DNA of 64,000 bases from Acinetobacter higginsii (GCF_000369525.1 NZ_KB850072.1:556760-620759); one strand, 5' to 3'; positions 21,401 to 29,209 are shown, numbered from the stretch's first letter. Program-made: numbers and translations. Notes: generated from the sequence alone by a model not told the origin.

Positions 21401-21692
21401 TACTGATCGACAAATGATTACTGTTAAAACAGAAAGAGATGGACAGATCAATATTATTCCAGATGCTTTTGGGGATGGCGGTACATTAGTTGAGTTCAAA
21501 AATTTAAAGTATATTACTGATACAAAACAATTTAGAGGCTATGCTGCGACTAAAAAGCCTGTGAAATTAGTGATTAATCCAGATACAAAATATTCTAGTA
21601 CTATTGAGCAAACGATTAGAGAGTCTAAAGGAACTATTTATACATTTGATCAGAATACGAAAGCTCTGAAAATATTAAAAGATTTTAGCTAA
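15453..21692 (+). CDS. cdiA: Contact-dependent inhibition effector CdiA with nuclease-type C-terminus
   Basis: 2079 residues. An extended signal peptide region (ESPR, MNKQFYRTKFNAKLG...) leads to a hydrophobic core at 57-75, cut after SPIYA. The TPS secretion domain contains NPTG at 186-189. A long beta-helix of FHA repeats follows, interrupted at about 1033-1170 by a non-repeat Tyr/Pro-rich segment. A Gly/Ala-rich hydrophobic stretch lies near 1584-1612, and a pretoxin region with paired cysteines (HAAAGCAAAAATKASCEAG) ends in IQNN at 1841-1844, where VENN stands in other CdiA proteins. The last ~115 residues resemble the Tox-REase-7 nuclease family: GKEFE (1967-1971), PD (2003-2004) and EFK (2014-2016). 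It delivers a DNase-like toxin into neighbouring cells on contact. Toxin family and target are inferred. Confidence 0.88.
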   Translation: MNKQFYRTKFNAKLGTYVAVSELAKSHQGDTSPRIKASIHNNNVTDSGIAAVGQRTLKQLVLALSALMAISPIYANVVVNNNAAAAHKVTVLKEGNAANVWITAPSASGVSRNSYTQFDVNQNGVILNNSRGAATSQITKTSIAANPNLAKGAATTIVNEVVSSNPSLLQGNLEVLGSRANVVIANPTGITVNGGGFINANQVTLSTGVLGYNSDGSIKQHTVKQGAITINPDANNRGLGGNANNPVALELLGRSIAINAPVNATTITAVTGANTIAADTGEFAATTGTGTVPTVAIDVAQLGGLYANSIYLYANEAGIGVNNAGMIKAKNNLVLNSNGKITNTATGLIQTTDATNGLMSVQSNRADGHGDIVNQGKIQSSNALFVDAGRHLYLQQDSYTGVTNTTSKNIVSLNAKGTVVGTGAVIKQHGDGQDVYINAGGDISLTGKQASGIQNNIGSNGGVYLSAGRKIKVTDGLITSRNDLAISSTNQLDLKDSNLYSRDTGIYINSVGTDIANAAINVTNAVLDAKTKLAIQSSGLLNLTDLSLPIASGQSSTRVQDVVFTAQQNLNLNQNKQMLQPIKGKLGIAAGGDISLATGLTGANVEVKGLRGIDIEGTNVKTKNIKLSTAGNLNITAQKDVNLQDNTSLWASSGNINVSSLGGNLTTTSLTALANKGKVSLLADKDVRLNITKINSAVEGTTALDQTNQKSKITAGQDINIGSTNQGALYLYAGDIQSTAGNINLIADKNLNLYRAGDVKQVKNADGTFIPKTTYLWSDLKAKDISFKSATGNVELQWLNANATNDLVVDAKGLSRIYGGELKSGRNIELHGGDNVRLWAVNSNSGAHTAVSSDKNIYLNSDIDANGQTSWAAASTVNMTAGGLLSLKSKGLQAHQRTNLKGGAVNIEAGTSLDWRDKYTLTAVDSAILKNNADLAQFNGDIGIQTGTGNLTITPTNITLNAYGDIDLRAKGGDLTLVGIGGTQGNGSEQVVKLNTATGGISLEGKKVELQGSQLTAYKDISILATNGDLIVDGIKNNLVNKTKTEKNIDLTNTQKRVLTELELLKGQQFLDDYSNMVKLYEDYVKGGYDTNLYTAYNKAYDGFINKYPVKPNPSLLIFGLTQPIFHNILYEAKPSTRFAASYVFFPKYDQEYLETLQSDINFYKTNINGYEHVGSKISSVNGNIGLISSKGISVSGSNILASNGMIDVEARESLAESYTSNTVKKGGQPQTMNASIIMDGTVDFYDKGGVNDTNYSMRTILNPTIVNGTKGINIRTLGNTVKDNLVLQAVGVISAQGDVKIESNKNILFDAAIEQSYDRSTQTEKRKSWGGLKKKYITTKRENESTNVASVEIQAKNISIESKEKNPLNNIDIYSGKFIAEGGFVSIRSGGNLNFYTTEELSKSNTDVTKKSSFAGIKYNSSKTNTSRTQISEIPAVLKADYIGTKSGFDTRLEGTEFEYLRWAKIEAGGTLSLLVAKKTISELTKNESNSVVWQSMQDKGSITETAKLPSFNGPVAPTFIANGGLTVQVPMVSGQNNDVHAEVIKLSNQPGNEYLKDLIARKDVNWEAVKLAQESWNYKQQGLTGAGAAIIAIIVVAVTAGAGATAVGALGGTASTLGGSAVAMSQAAITTLATQASVSLINNGGDITKTLNELGSKESVRGLATSIVTAGLLSQVSTALNLKPDSTYFPDRLMNNFANSVGSTLVQTAINGGNLQDNLEKALLAGLAGALQGELASQIGNSLDKVDPNTFEYVLHKVAHAAAGCAAAAATKASCEAGAIGAGVGEIVAGLMPDPANGIEYTDAEKLKIRNIGKLVSGTVAAYAGYDVNTAANSADTAIQNNSLVKLATTTGKVLVKTLDEFNALRKAGKQVTKDDIVASLKKQSADELIGIADDLLAVFGRGTSSFDRALAAIDLIVGTDLKPGKGDSLKLAKTELDKLKTDRSFVQTVYQNKVDVITRNRLNGKEFETSAASKLGIQRNTDRQMITVKTERDGQINIIPDAFGDGGTLVEFKNLKYITDTKQFRGYAATKKPVKLVINPDTKYSSTIEQTIRESKGTIYTFDQNTKALKILKDFS

Positions 21693-21711
21693 ATTTAGGA
21701 ACTCTACTGAT

Positions 21712-23091
21712 ATGAAAATTAGCGCTCCAATACGTACAAATATTTATGCTCATCAGAACTTAGCCGATCCTCAGAATTTCTTTCGGCGTATAAAGTTTAG
21801 ATGTGAAAATTATCCCGAATTAATTCCTGAAAAATGTGGTTTTTGGGAACCGTTTAAAATTAAATTCTCTCCAGACATCATTGAGACATTAATTCCTGAT
21901 GATCGTGGTGGGCAGGCTGGTAGCCTGTATTGGTCTAGAACTAAGAGAACCAAAGCTTGGGGGGCTTTTAGTGTTCCTATGCATAGTAATATGCATGCTA
22001 ATGAAGTAATTCACAGTGAGTTACAGCAAACTGATCAAAACAAGCTAATTGAATATGTAAAAAAAGTTTGCCTAGAGTTTAATGCTGACTTAGCTATTAT
22101 TGATATAGAGGTTAATGATAGTTGGAATCTTGCTAATCCACATATTGGTGGAGTAGAGCCAACGACGGATCAATTATGTAATTGGTTACCTGATATGTAC
22201 TGGGGAGTTGTCTTTGGCAAGCCATATATTGATTTGTGGGGGGAGAATCTATTATTAGATGTACCTGCCTTTAAAGTTGAAAAATTATCAGATGAATTAA
22301 TTTTCATACAATTAACAGAAAGTATTAGTGATGTTGTAGAAAAAACTGAAGAAGTTAGAATTAAGCGTGAAGAAGTTAAGAGTTTTTTAAATAACTATGT
22401 ATTTTATACGCCAGATAAAGGATACAGATCTGGTAATACGTTATGGTTTTTTTCAGGGAGATCTGAAAATGATCTAATTCGTATTCCAAAAGTAGAATAC
22501 AGAACTAAAGTCTTTAATATACCGCATTTTACACTTGAAAATTCAGTGCAACATGTTGAAAGTGATGATATTCAAAATGAACCTAAAAAATTAAATCAAT
22601 CTAGACTCATTGACACAGATATGTGGAAGGTTGCTTTATCACCGGAATGGTTTGTACAAGCTTATCCTGAAGAAAAAGCCGACTTATCAACTGGAACAGT
22701 TGAAGAAATTAGATTTTTTTATCAGCCAGAGTATTATGACTCACCTATTGAAAAAGAGTTGTTTATTGGTGCATGGGATAGGCCTGACCAAGGTAAAGAA
22801 ACTCGTCAAGAGTATGCTGAATCTAGTATTCAAGAGTTGATTGAAAGCTATCCGCAAGCGGTATCAAAATGGGTGACAGTAGAAAGTAAGATTGTACATT
22901 TTGATGAGTATTCAGAGATCTATTTAGATCAAACAGACCAACAGGATTCCAATTTATTTCGTATAGCAATTAAATTAATTATCTTCGATAGTTACTTTGT
23001 TAAACTAACTTTTATGGATTATTGGTGTAACGATTTGAGTGGATCTAGACAAATCTCTGATCCAATTTTTAGTTCGTTTCAGGTTAAATAA
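21712..23091 (+). CDS. cdiI: Putative CDI immunity protein, unusually long, possibly two domains
   Basis: 459 residues, starting 19 bp after cdiA on the same strand, exactly where cdiI genes lie. There is no signal peptide or membrane segment, so it should be cytoplasmic, as an immunity protein must be. The N-terminal ~240 residues (SLYWSRTKRTKAWGAFSVPM, DLAIIDIEVND, CNWLPDMYWGVVFGKPYIDLWG) look like an alpha/beta domain rich in Trp. After a linker near 285-310 (QHVESDDIQNEPKKLNQ) a second region begins (DTDMWKVALSPEWFVQAYPEEKA) and runs to the end. I do not recognise either part by family name. Typical immunity proteins have 80-200 residues, so a fusion of two units is the simplest reading. 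Confidence 0.65.
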   Translation: MKISAPIRTNIYAHQNLADPQNFFRRIKFRCENYPELIPEKCGFWEPFKIKFSPDIIETLIPDDRGGQAGSLYWSRTKRTKAWGAFSVPMHSNMHANEVIHSELQQTDQNKLIEYVKKVCLEFNADLAIIDIEVNDSWNLANPHIGGVEPTTDQLCNWLPDMYWGVVFGKPYIDLWGENLLLDVPAFKVEKLSDELIFIQLTESISDVVEKTEEVRIKREEVKSFLNNYVFYTPDKGYRSGNTLWFFSGRSENDLIRIPKVEYRTKVFNIPHFTLENSVQHVESDDIQNEPKKLNQSRLIDTDMWKVALSPEWFVQAYPEEKADLSTGTVEEIRFFYQPEYYDSPIEKELFIGAWDRPDQGKETRQEYAESSIQELIESYPQAVSKWVTVESKIVHFDEYSEIYLDQTDQQDSNLFRIAIKLIIFDSYFVKLTFMDYWCNDLSGSRQISDPIFSSFQVK

Positions 23092-23119
23092 TTACTTATA
23101 TTTTATATGATTTTAAGTA

Positions 23120-23147
23120 TTAAGCTCTTGATAAAATAAGAGCTTAA
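23120..23147. terminator. Terminator-like hairpin after the cdi operon
   Basis: Perfect 10-bp arms TTAAGCTCTT (23120-23129) and AAGAGCTTAA (23138-23147), 8-nt loop, 28 bp past the immunity gene. The T-run after it is weak. Confidence 0.55.
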
Positions 23148-23311
23148 TTACTTGAGTTTCTGTTTCGATAAAATAAAGTAGACATTTATCATCCAAATTT
23201 CAGCAAAGCTTAGCAAATAATAATATTTCATGTGAAATTTCAATCAGCATAGACTCATCCAAAGATAAATAACAACAATGTATTTATCAAAAGAATCAAT
23301 TTTACATTCGG

Positions 23312-23980
23312 ATGTTTTCTTTGGATTGGCAGTATATACAGAGTGTGCTGCCGCAGTTCTATGCGGCCACATTCATGACCTTAAAAATCTCCTCTATCGG
23401 TATCGTGTTATCCATTTTATTAGGGCTGATCTGTAGTGTGATTAGCACTTATCAAGTTCGAGTACTGAATAAAATTGTCAAAGTCTATATCGAGGTTTCC
23501 CGCAATACACCCTTGCTCATTCAGCTATTTTTCCTTTACTACGGTTTACCCAAGATTGGCATCAAACTGGATGGTTTTACATGTGGTGTGATTGGTCTGA
23601 CTTTTCTCGGGGGCAGCTACATGGCAGAAGCCTTTCGTGCAGGCTTACAGTCAGTTGCACAAGGACAAATTGATTCTGCTCGAAGTGTGGGTTTAAACGC
23701 CGTTCAAGTCTTTCAATATGTGGTGTTTCCACAGGCATTGTCGCTGTCTATTCCAGCGATTGGTGCGAACTGCTTATTTCTGATTAAAGAAAGTTCCATC
23801 TTGAGTGCAATTGCAGTGGTGGAACTCCTGTTTGTGACTAAAGACTTGATTGGGATGGATTACAAAACCACAGAGGCTTTATTCCTATTAATCATGGCCT
23901 ATCTGATTATCTTGTTACCTGTATCAGCTTTAACGAGTTACTTGGAATACCGTAGTCGGAAGGTGAGCCATGGGACTTGA
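23312..23980 (+). CDS. Polar amino acid ABC transporter, permease subunit 1
   Basis: 222 residues with about five membrane helices, in the HisM/GlnP family of His/Glu/Gln/Arg/opine permeases. The family's coupling loop is clear: EAFRAGLQSVAQGQIDSARSVGLN followed by FPQALSLSIPAIG, which contacts the ATPase. VSRNTPLLIQLFFLYYGLP is the usual N-terminal signature. It is the first gene of a five-gene unit (two permeases, ATPase, two binding proteins). The 220 bp before it hold only the hairpin after the cdi operon and presumably a promoter. Confidence 0.9.
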   Translation: MFSLDWQYIQSVLPQFYAATFMTLKISSIGIVLSILLGLICSVISTYQVRVLNKIVKVYIEVSRNTPLLIQLFFLYYGLPKIGIKLDGFTCGVIGLTFLGGSYMAEAFRAGLQSVAQGQIDSARSVGLNAVQVFQYVVFPQALSLSIPAIGANCLFLIKESSILSAIAVVELLFVTKDLIGMDYKTTEALFLLIMAYLIILLPVSALTSYLEYRSRKVSHGT

Positions 23981-24641
23981 GTATTTATTTCAACCGAGCC
24001 ATATCGAACGTTTACTGTATGGCTTATTGCAAACCATCGAAATTGCATTTCTGTCCGTATTTTTATCTGCCATTTTCGGGACAATTTTTGGGGTGATCAT
24101 GACCTCAAAAAATGTGTTGGTCAAAATCCTGTGCCGTTTCTATCTCGAGACTATACGAATTGTGCCAATCCTCGTCTTATTGTTTGTTTTCTATTTTGGT
24201 TTTGCGACATGGTTTAACTGGCAGTTGTCATCGTTTTGGGTTTGTATTTTTGTATTTACCTTATGGGGAACTGCGGAAATGGGTGATCTGGTTCGCGCCT
24301 CGATCACCTCGATTGATCAGCATCAACGGGATTCTGCCTATGCCATGGGCTTGAATCATATCCAAGCTTTAACTTATGTGATTTTCCCACAAAGTTTAAA
24401 ACGGGTAACACCTGGTGCATTAAATCTGTTTACCCGCATGATTAAAACCAGTTCATTAGCTGTACTGATCGGGATGGTGGAAGTTCTGAAAGTGGGGCAG
24501 CAGATTATTGAGAACTCATTATTGACGGTACCCAGTGCATCGCTGTGGATTTACGGTTTCATCTTTATTCTTTATTTCCTGATTTGTTATCCATTATCGC
24601 TTTTAGCAGCGCATTTAGAAAAAGTGTGGGAGAACGCATGA
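23970..24641 (+). CDS. Polar amino acid ABC transporter, permease subunit 2
   Basis: 223 residues, paralogous to the preceding permease and overlapping its end by 11 bases, so the two are translationally coupled. It has about five membrane helices; the EAA loop is [24 protein letters not shown] with [32 protein letters not shown] corresponds to the NTPLL-type signature. With its neighbour it should form the heterodimeric inner-membrane channel. Confidence 0.9.
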   Translation: MGLEYLFQPSHIERLLYGLLQTIEIAFLSVFLSAIFGTIFGVIMTSKNVLVKILCRFYLETIRIVPILVLLFVFYFGFATWFNWQLSSFWVCIFVFTLWGTAEMGDLVRASITSIDQHQRDSAYAMGLNHIQALTYVIFPQSLKRVTPGALNLFTRMIKTSSLAVLIGMVEVLKVGQQIIENSLLTVPSASLWIYGFIFILYFLICYPLSLLAAHLEKVWENA

Positions 24642-25369
24642 CTTTGTTATCAATACAGCATTTACATAAGTTTTATAAACAAAGTCATATTTTGCATGGC
24701 ATTGATTTAGACGTACAACAAGGCGAAGTGGTGGTGATTTTGGGACCATCGGGCTGTGGAAAAAGTACCTTGTTGCGCTGTATCAACGGATTGGAACCCA
24801 TTCAAGAAGGTGAAATTCACCTGAAAGATGTGGGTGTATTGGGGCAGGACTTGCCGTGGGATAACGTACGCCAACAGGTCGGGATGGTGTTCCAGAACTA
24901 TGAATTATTCAAGCATATGAATGTGATCGACAATATTCTGCTGGGTCCGCTAAAAGCACAAAAACGCCAACGTGCAGAAGTAGAACAACTGGCAGATCAA
25001 TTGTTGCAGCGGGTAGGTTTACTGGATCGTAAATATGATTACCCCTCCAATTTATCGGGTGGTCAGAAGCAGCGGATTGCCATCGTCCGAGCTTTGGTGA
25101 TGAAACCGAAAGTGATTTTACTGGATGAAATTACAGCAGCTTTAGATCCTGAAATGGTGCGGGAAGTCCTAGATGTGGTGCTGAAACTGGCACAGGAAGG
25201 CATGACCATGTTGATTGTGACTCATGAAATGGGTTTTGCGCGTAAAGTAGCGGATCGCATTATTTTCATGGATCAGGGCAAGATCATTGAGCAAAGCTCG
25301 CCAGAAGCATTTTTTCAGCATCCGCAGACGGAACGTGCGAGAACCTTTTTAAATATTTTGAATTATTAA
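24638..25369 (+). CDS. Polar amino acid ABC transporter, ATPase
   Basis: 243 residues from ATG 24638, which overlaps the previous stop codon (ATGA). The frame extends upstream to 24545, but that part lies inside the permease gene. All ABC ATPase motifs are present: Walker [10 protein letters not shown], signature LSGGQKQR, Walker [13 protein letters not shown] and the H-loop His in IVTHEMGFA. It is close to the GlnQ/HisP group. It powers uptake through the two permeases upstream. Confidence 0.94.
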   Translation: MTLLSIQHLHKFYKQSHILHGIDLDVQQGEVVVILGPSGCGKSTLLRCINGLEPIQEGEIHLKDVGVLGQDLPWDNVRQQVGMVFQNYELFKHMNVIDNILLGPLKAQKRQRAEVEQLADQLLQRVGLLDRKYDYPSNLSGGQKQRIAIVRALVMKPKVILLDEITAALDPEMVREVLDVVLKLAQEGMTMLIVTHEMGFARKVADRIIFMDQGKIIEQSSPEAFFQHPQTERARTFLNILNY

Positions 25370-25381
25370 AATGAGGACTTT

Positions 25382-26284
25382 ATGAGATTGAATTTAGCAA
25401 TTGGGCAATATACCCATTCTTCAAAAACAAAAATGTTTGGTCTGGGCATCACTTGCGTATTGATGACAGCTGTGTTGACGGGCTGTAATCAACCCGCTTC
25501 CTCAGAGCCCAAAGCTACGGCACAAGATACTTCACTGGAACAGGTTCGGAAAAATGGTGTCTTGCGAGTTGGTGCATTTGTCGACAATCCACCTTTTGGA
25601 TATGTCGATAGTGCAGGAAAAAATCAAGGCTTTGATGTCGCCTTAGCAAAGCGTGTCACCCAAGATTTACTGGGTGATGAAAACAAAATTCAGTTTGTTG
25701 TGGCAGAAGCTGCCAATCGGGTTGAGTTTTTAAAATCAGGAAAAGTCGATGTGGTTTTTGCCAGCTTTTCAGTGACGCCAGAACGGCAACAGGTGGTTGA
25801 TTTTTCCGAGCCTTATTTAAAAGCCTCCTTAGGGATTGTTTCACCCAAAGCCAAAGCCATTACCGATGTTAAAAGTCTCGAAGGCAAAACTTTAATTGTG
25901 AATAAGGGTTCAAGCTCGGAGATCTATTTCAGTAAAAACTATCCCAAAATTAATTTATTGAAATTTGGACAAAATACCGATGCGTTTAATGCACTGATTG
26001 ATGGTCGGGGTGATGCCATTTCCCAAGACAGTACTTATGCACTGGCATGGGCAGCCAAGAATCCGAATTATGTGGCGGGTATTCCACAAATTGGTAATGA
26101 GGATTTTATTGCAGCAGGCGTGAAGAAGGGCAATACCCAATTACTGCACTGGCTCAATGATGAAATCAAACAGCTCAGGGCGACAGGTGAAATTCAAAAG
26201 ATTTATGACCAAACCTTGAAGCCGATTTATGGCGAAAAAGTGAACCCCAATATCTTTTTAGATGTTGATAGCACCAAGCAATAA
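25382..26284 (+). CDS. Amino acid ABC transporter binding lipoprotein 1
   Basis: 300 residues with a lipoprotein signal; the lipobox is LTGC with Cys35. A long n-region precedes the hydrophobic core, but ATG 25382 has a good AGGA site 6 bases upstream. The mature part is a family-3 solute-binding protein (NGVLRVGAFVDNPPFGYVDSAGKNQGFDVALAKRV; PERQQVVDFSEPYLKA). It resembles the CjaA/PEB1 group, which bind cysteine, aspartate or glutamate. It captures substrate in the periplasm for the upstream permeases. The next gene encodes a close paralogue. Confidence 0.88.
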   Translation: MRLNLAIGQYTHSSKTKMFGLGITCVLMTAVLTGCNQPASSEPKATAQDTSLEQVRKNGVLRVGAFVDNPPFGYVDSAGKNQGFDVALAKRVTQDLLGDENKIQFVVAEAANRVEFLKSGKVDVVFASFSVTPERQQVVDFSEPYLKASLGIVSPKAKAITDVKSLEGKTLIVNKGSSSEIYFSKNYPKINLLKFGQNTDAFNALIDGRGDAISQDSTYALAWAAKNPNYVAGIPQIGNEDFIAAGVKKGNTQLLHWLNDEIKQLRATGEIQKIYDQTLKPIYGEKVNPNIFLDVDSTKQ

Positions 26285-26316
26285 CAGATTTTTAAAACAC
26301 TAAAAAAGGTGAACGT

Positions 26317-27183
26317 ATGCAAACAATAACATTGTCAAATATTCAAAAATTACTGCTGGCTTCTATATTCAGTTTAGGACTGACGGCGTGTAATAAAAAT
26401 CCACAGTCAGCAGAGAAATCGGCGGAGTCCTCAACGCAAGTCTCCAGTATCGAGCAGATCAAGAAAAATGGGGTGGTACGTATTGGTGTGTTTAGTGATA
26501 AGCCGCCGTTTGGTTATCTGGATGCGCAAGGTAAAAATCAGGGCTTTGATGTGGAAATTGCCAAACATGTGGCCAAAGATTTATTGGGTGATGAAAATAA
26601 AGTCCAGTTTGTACTGACAGAAGCGGCCAATCGAGTGGAATATCTGAAAGCCAATAAAGTCGATATTATTTTTGCTAATTTCACAGTGACGCCTGAACGT
26701 GAACAAGTGGTGGATTTTGCGAAACCCTATTTAAAAGTCGCCTTAGGTGTGGTGTCTCCAAAAAATAAACCAATTACTGATATTGCCCAATTAAAGGACC
26801 AAACCTTATTGGTGAATAAGGGTACGACAGCGGATTCATTCTTTAGCAAGCAACATCCAGAAATTAAGTTGCAAAAATATGAGCAAAATACTGAAACGTT
26901 TGATGCCTTAAAAGATGGTCGTGGTGCAGCGTTGGCGCATGACAATCTTTTAGTCTTAGCTTGGGCAAAAGAAAATCCAAATTATACCGTGGGTATCACC
27001 AATCTAGGGGAGCAGGATTTGATTGCACCAGCGGTACAGAAGGGCAATAAAGAGTTATTGGATTGGTTAAATCAAGATCTAGAGAAATTAGCCAAACAAG
27101 GCGTGATCCATCAAGCTTATGAAAAGACTTTAAAACCTGTCTATGGCGATGGTATTCCTGCCAAAGATTTAATTATTGAATAA
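26317..27183 (+). CDS. Amino acid ABC transporter binding lipoprotein 2
   Basis: 288 residues, lipobox LTAC with Cys25. It aligns by eye over its whole length with the preceding protein (NGVVRIGVFSDKPPFGYLDAQGKNQGFDVEIAKHV; PEREQVVDFAKPYLKV), so it is a tandem duplicate. Ligand-contact regions differ in places, for example SQDSTYALAW in copy 1 against AHDNLLVLAW in copy 2, suggesting related but distinct ligands. A strong terminator follows 23 bp after the stop and closes the operon. Confidence 0.88.
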   Translation: MQTITLSNIQKLLLASIFSLGLTACNKNPQSAEKSAESSTQVSSIEQIKKNGVVRIGVFSDKPPFGYLDAQGKNQGFDVEIAKHVAKDLLGDENKVQFVLTEAANRVEYLKANKVDIIFANFTVTPEREQVVDFAKPYLKVALGVVSPKNKPITDIAQLKDQTLLVNKGTTADSFFSKQHPEIKLQKYEQNTETFDALKDGRGAALAHDNLLVLAWAKENPNYTVGITNLGEQDLIAPAVQKGNKELLDWLNQDLEKLAKQGVIHQAYEKTLKPVYGDGIPAKDLIIE

Positions 27184-27205
27184 TCATTTTCAATGAATCT
27201 GAAAG

Positions 27206-27237
27206 CCAAGCGAGGTTGAGTTTCGCTTGGTTTTTTT
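27206..27237 (+). terminator. Terminator of the amino acid ABC operon
   Basis: Stem CCAAGCGA (27206-27213) / TCGCTTGG (27223-27230), followed by seven T residues. Confidence 0.88.
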
Positions 27238-27326
27238 ATGACTACAAATTGATGTGTATTACAAAGTATAGACAGTGCTCAGAAAATCCGCACCTTAGAA
27301 TGAATAAAACATAGGGAACACATCAA

Positions 27327-27773
27327 ATGCAAAGAACAGAAATAGATTTTATCGTGAAAGATAGCATAACTGCATTGGCATTTTATGAGCAGGTTTTTGA
27401 GGTTGAAAGAATTGAAGTTGGTGATTTTGTCGTTGGACAAAATAGTATGATTATGAGTATTCATGGGGTTCATTTTCATTTGCTGGATGAAAACCCAGAT
27501 TTCCAATTGCTGGCACCTACCCAAGAAAGCTATATCCCGATTTGGTTTAATATTACCGTCACTGATATCGAGAAAACATTGCAGCAAGCAGTTGATGCGG
27601 GTGCCGCGGTGATTCAGGCGGTACAAGATATGCCTAAAATGGGCATCAAAAATGCGATGTTTAAAGATCCTTTTGGCTATATGTGGTTATTACATCAGAT
27701 ACTTGAAGTGGTAGATTATGAAACTCGGGCTCAATTATTGGAGCAACAAGGTTTTCAGCGTAAATCTAGTTAA
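27327..27773 (+). CDS. VOC (glyoxalase/bleomycin-resistance fold) family protein
   Basis: 148 residues made of two beta-alpha-beta-beta-beta units typical of the VOC superfamily, PhnB-like branch: EIDFIVKDSITALAFYEQVFEVERIE at the start and the C-terminal IKNAMFKDPFGYMWLLHQ signature. AGGGAA precedes the ATG at a good distance. The substrate is unknown; related proteins include metal-dependent lyases, dioxygenases and drug-binding proteins. It stands alone between two terminators. Confidence 0.8.
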   Translation: MQRTEIDFIVKDSITALAFYEQVFEVERIEVGDFVVGQNSMIMSIHGVHFHLLDENPDFQLLAPTQESYIPIWFNITVTDIEKTLQQAVDAGAAVIQAVQDMPKMGIKNAMFKDPFGYMWLLHQILEVVDYETRAQLLEQQGFQRKSS

Positions 27774-27801
27774 TAAATCAGTCGATAAAAATGCGATGTC
27801 A

Positions 27802-27837
27802 TACAGCAAGTCTGCATATTGGTTGATGCTTGCTGTA
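27802..27837. terminator. Possible bidirectional terminator
   Basis: Arms TACAGCAAG (27802-27810) and CTTGCTGTA (27829-27837), 18-nt loop, between two convergent genes (the VOC gene and the TorF-like porin). Confidence 0.5.
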
Positions 27838-27854
27838 CTTCGCTTAATTTTATT

Positions 27855-28634
27855 CTAAAAGGACTTGGTCAGGCTAAACACGGCGGCGGTTTTAACACCT
27901 TTTTTATTGCTATCGAGATAACCTGTGTGATCTAGGTCGGTTCCAATCGCAGCCAGTTCCGCACTTAAGTTCATCGGTTTATAGTTATAATTTGCGCCAA
28001 TTTTCCAATCGAAGAAATGATCTTTTGCTTCTCCACCATAAATGGCTTGGTTGGCTTTGGAATAGCCTAAGCTTGCAACTGCACCAAAGCTGGTTTCGGC
28101 AATGGGAGTGGTATATAAAAGATTAAAATACCAATTTTCGACATTTTCACCGACGCTTTGGCGAGTGGCTTTGCCTCCATATTGCGGGGTATAGCTCACA
28201 CTTGGGCTAAAGCTATCATTATCTTTCAAAGCATTATTGATGATTAGTTTGAGATAATACTCATTATAATTTAAATCACTTTTACCGACATAATGATAAC
28301 GCAGCATACCGAGATCAAGAGTAGGTTGGAATTTCCCTAAGCTGATTGGAGTGGTATAGCCAATAAAAGGATCGAGTTCTAAGTGTGCTTCATTACCAAA
28401 ATCGACATTTGAAGCAAAAGCCGCGGCATAGAATCCAGAGGAATGGCTTAAAAGAAAATTACCTTGCAAGGCTGCATCATTTTGGGTTTGAGTTTGACCA
28501 CGCCAGCGATATTCACTGGCTAAAGCGACATTCCCACTCAGCACGAAATTCGATGTTGCGGGCTGATCTGATGCTAACGCATCGTTTGAAGCTAAAACAG
28601 TTGTTAAAACCAGCACACAATGAAAACCTTTCAT
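27855..28634 (-). CDS. TorF-family putative outer-membrane porin
   Basis: 259 residues with a signal peptide (MKGFHCVLVLTTVLASNDALA). The mature protein starts with NFVLSGNVALASEYRWRGQTQTQNDAALQG, the hallmark of the TorF/TIGR02001 family of proteobacterial barrel proteins. Alternating beta strands run to a terminal Phe (FSLTKSF), the outer-membrane sorting signal. Transport role and substrate are not established for most members. Leftward single gene. Confidence 0.8.
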   Translation of the reverse strand: MKGFHCVLVLTTVLASNDALASDQPATSNFVLSGNVALASEYRWRGQTQTQNDAALQGNFLLSHSSGFYAAAFASNVDFGNEAHLELDPFIGYTTPISLGKFQPTLDLGMLRYHYVGKSDLNYNEYYLKLIINNALKDNDSFSPSVSYTPQYGGKATRQSVGENVENWYFNLLYTTPIAETSFGAVASLGYSKANQAIYGGEAKDHFFDWKIGANYNYKPMNLSAELAAIGTDLDHTGYLDSNKKGVKTAAVFSLTKSF

Positions 28635-28759
28635 AACATCCTCAGCATATGAGTTAAATTTGATGTGATGTATATTAGGTTTTAATTGATTGATAAATAA
28701 TAAAATGATCGTAAATTCTGCGTAAAGAAAGCATAAATTTTTAACGTATATTTTATAGG

Positions 28760-29209
28760 CTATAGATTCACTTTTAATACTTCTGTTGTATCCGCGTCTA
28801 AGATATGTCCTTTACTTGAGCTGAGTGTCATTAAAGGCACAGGTTTTTGGGTGGATTTTTCAATCAGGACAGAATGCGCTTCATTTTTCCCAAATAGATA
28901 TTGTTCACCCCATTGACGTAATGCAACCACGATCGGGAACAGTTGTTTTCCTTTATCCGTCAAAATATATTCTTGATAGGCTGTGCCATCAGACGCGGCT
29001 CGCATTTCTAGAATTTCAGCATCAATTAATTTATGCAGTCTGTTGGACAAAATATTACGCGCAACACTCAGACTACGTTGTAGGTCACCAAAGCGATGTA
29101 TCCCATCCATCACATCTCGAATAATCAGCAATGACCAACGATCTCCAATCACATCAACACAACGTGCAACAGGGCAAGGTTCATCTACGGAAGTTTTATC
29201 GAGTGACAT
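28760..29209 (-). CDS. HxlR-family transcriptional regulator
   Basis: 149 residues. The N-terminal winged helix carries the family pattern CPVARCVDVIGDRWSLLIIRDVMDGIHRFGDLQRSL, with two cysteines that in some HxlR proteins sense oxidants or electrophiles. RNILSNRLHKLIDAEILE is the recognition region. A C-terminal extension of ~45 residues follows. It is divergent from an MFS transporter gene 96 bp away and is likely to control it through repeats in the shared region. Confidence 0.88.
   Translation of the reverse strand: MSLDKTSVDEPCPVARCVDVIGDRWSLLIIRDVMDGIHRFGDLQRSLSVARNILSNRLHKLIDAEILEMRAASDGTAYQEYILTDKGKQLFPIVVALRQWGEQYLFGKNEAHSVLIEKSTQKPVPLMTLSSSKGHILDADTTEVLKVNL

Noticed and set aside
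23092-23311. Searched for orphan toxin/immunity modules after the CDI operon
   Set aside because: Only 220 AT-rich bases with a hairpin; no toxin-like fragment was found before the ABC transporter genes.
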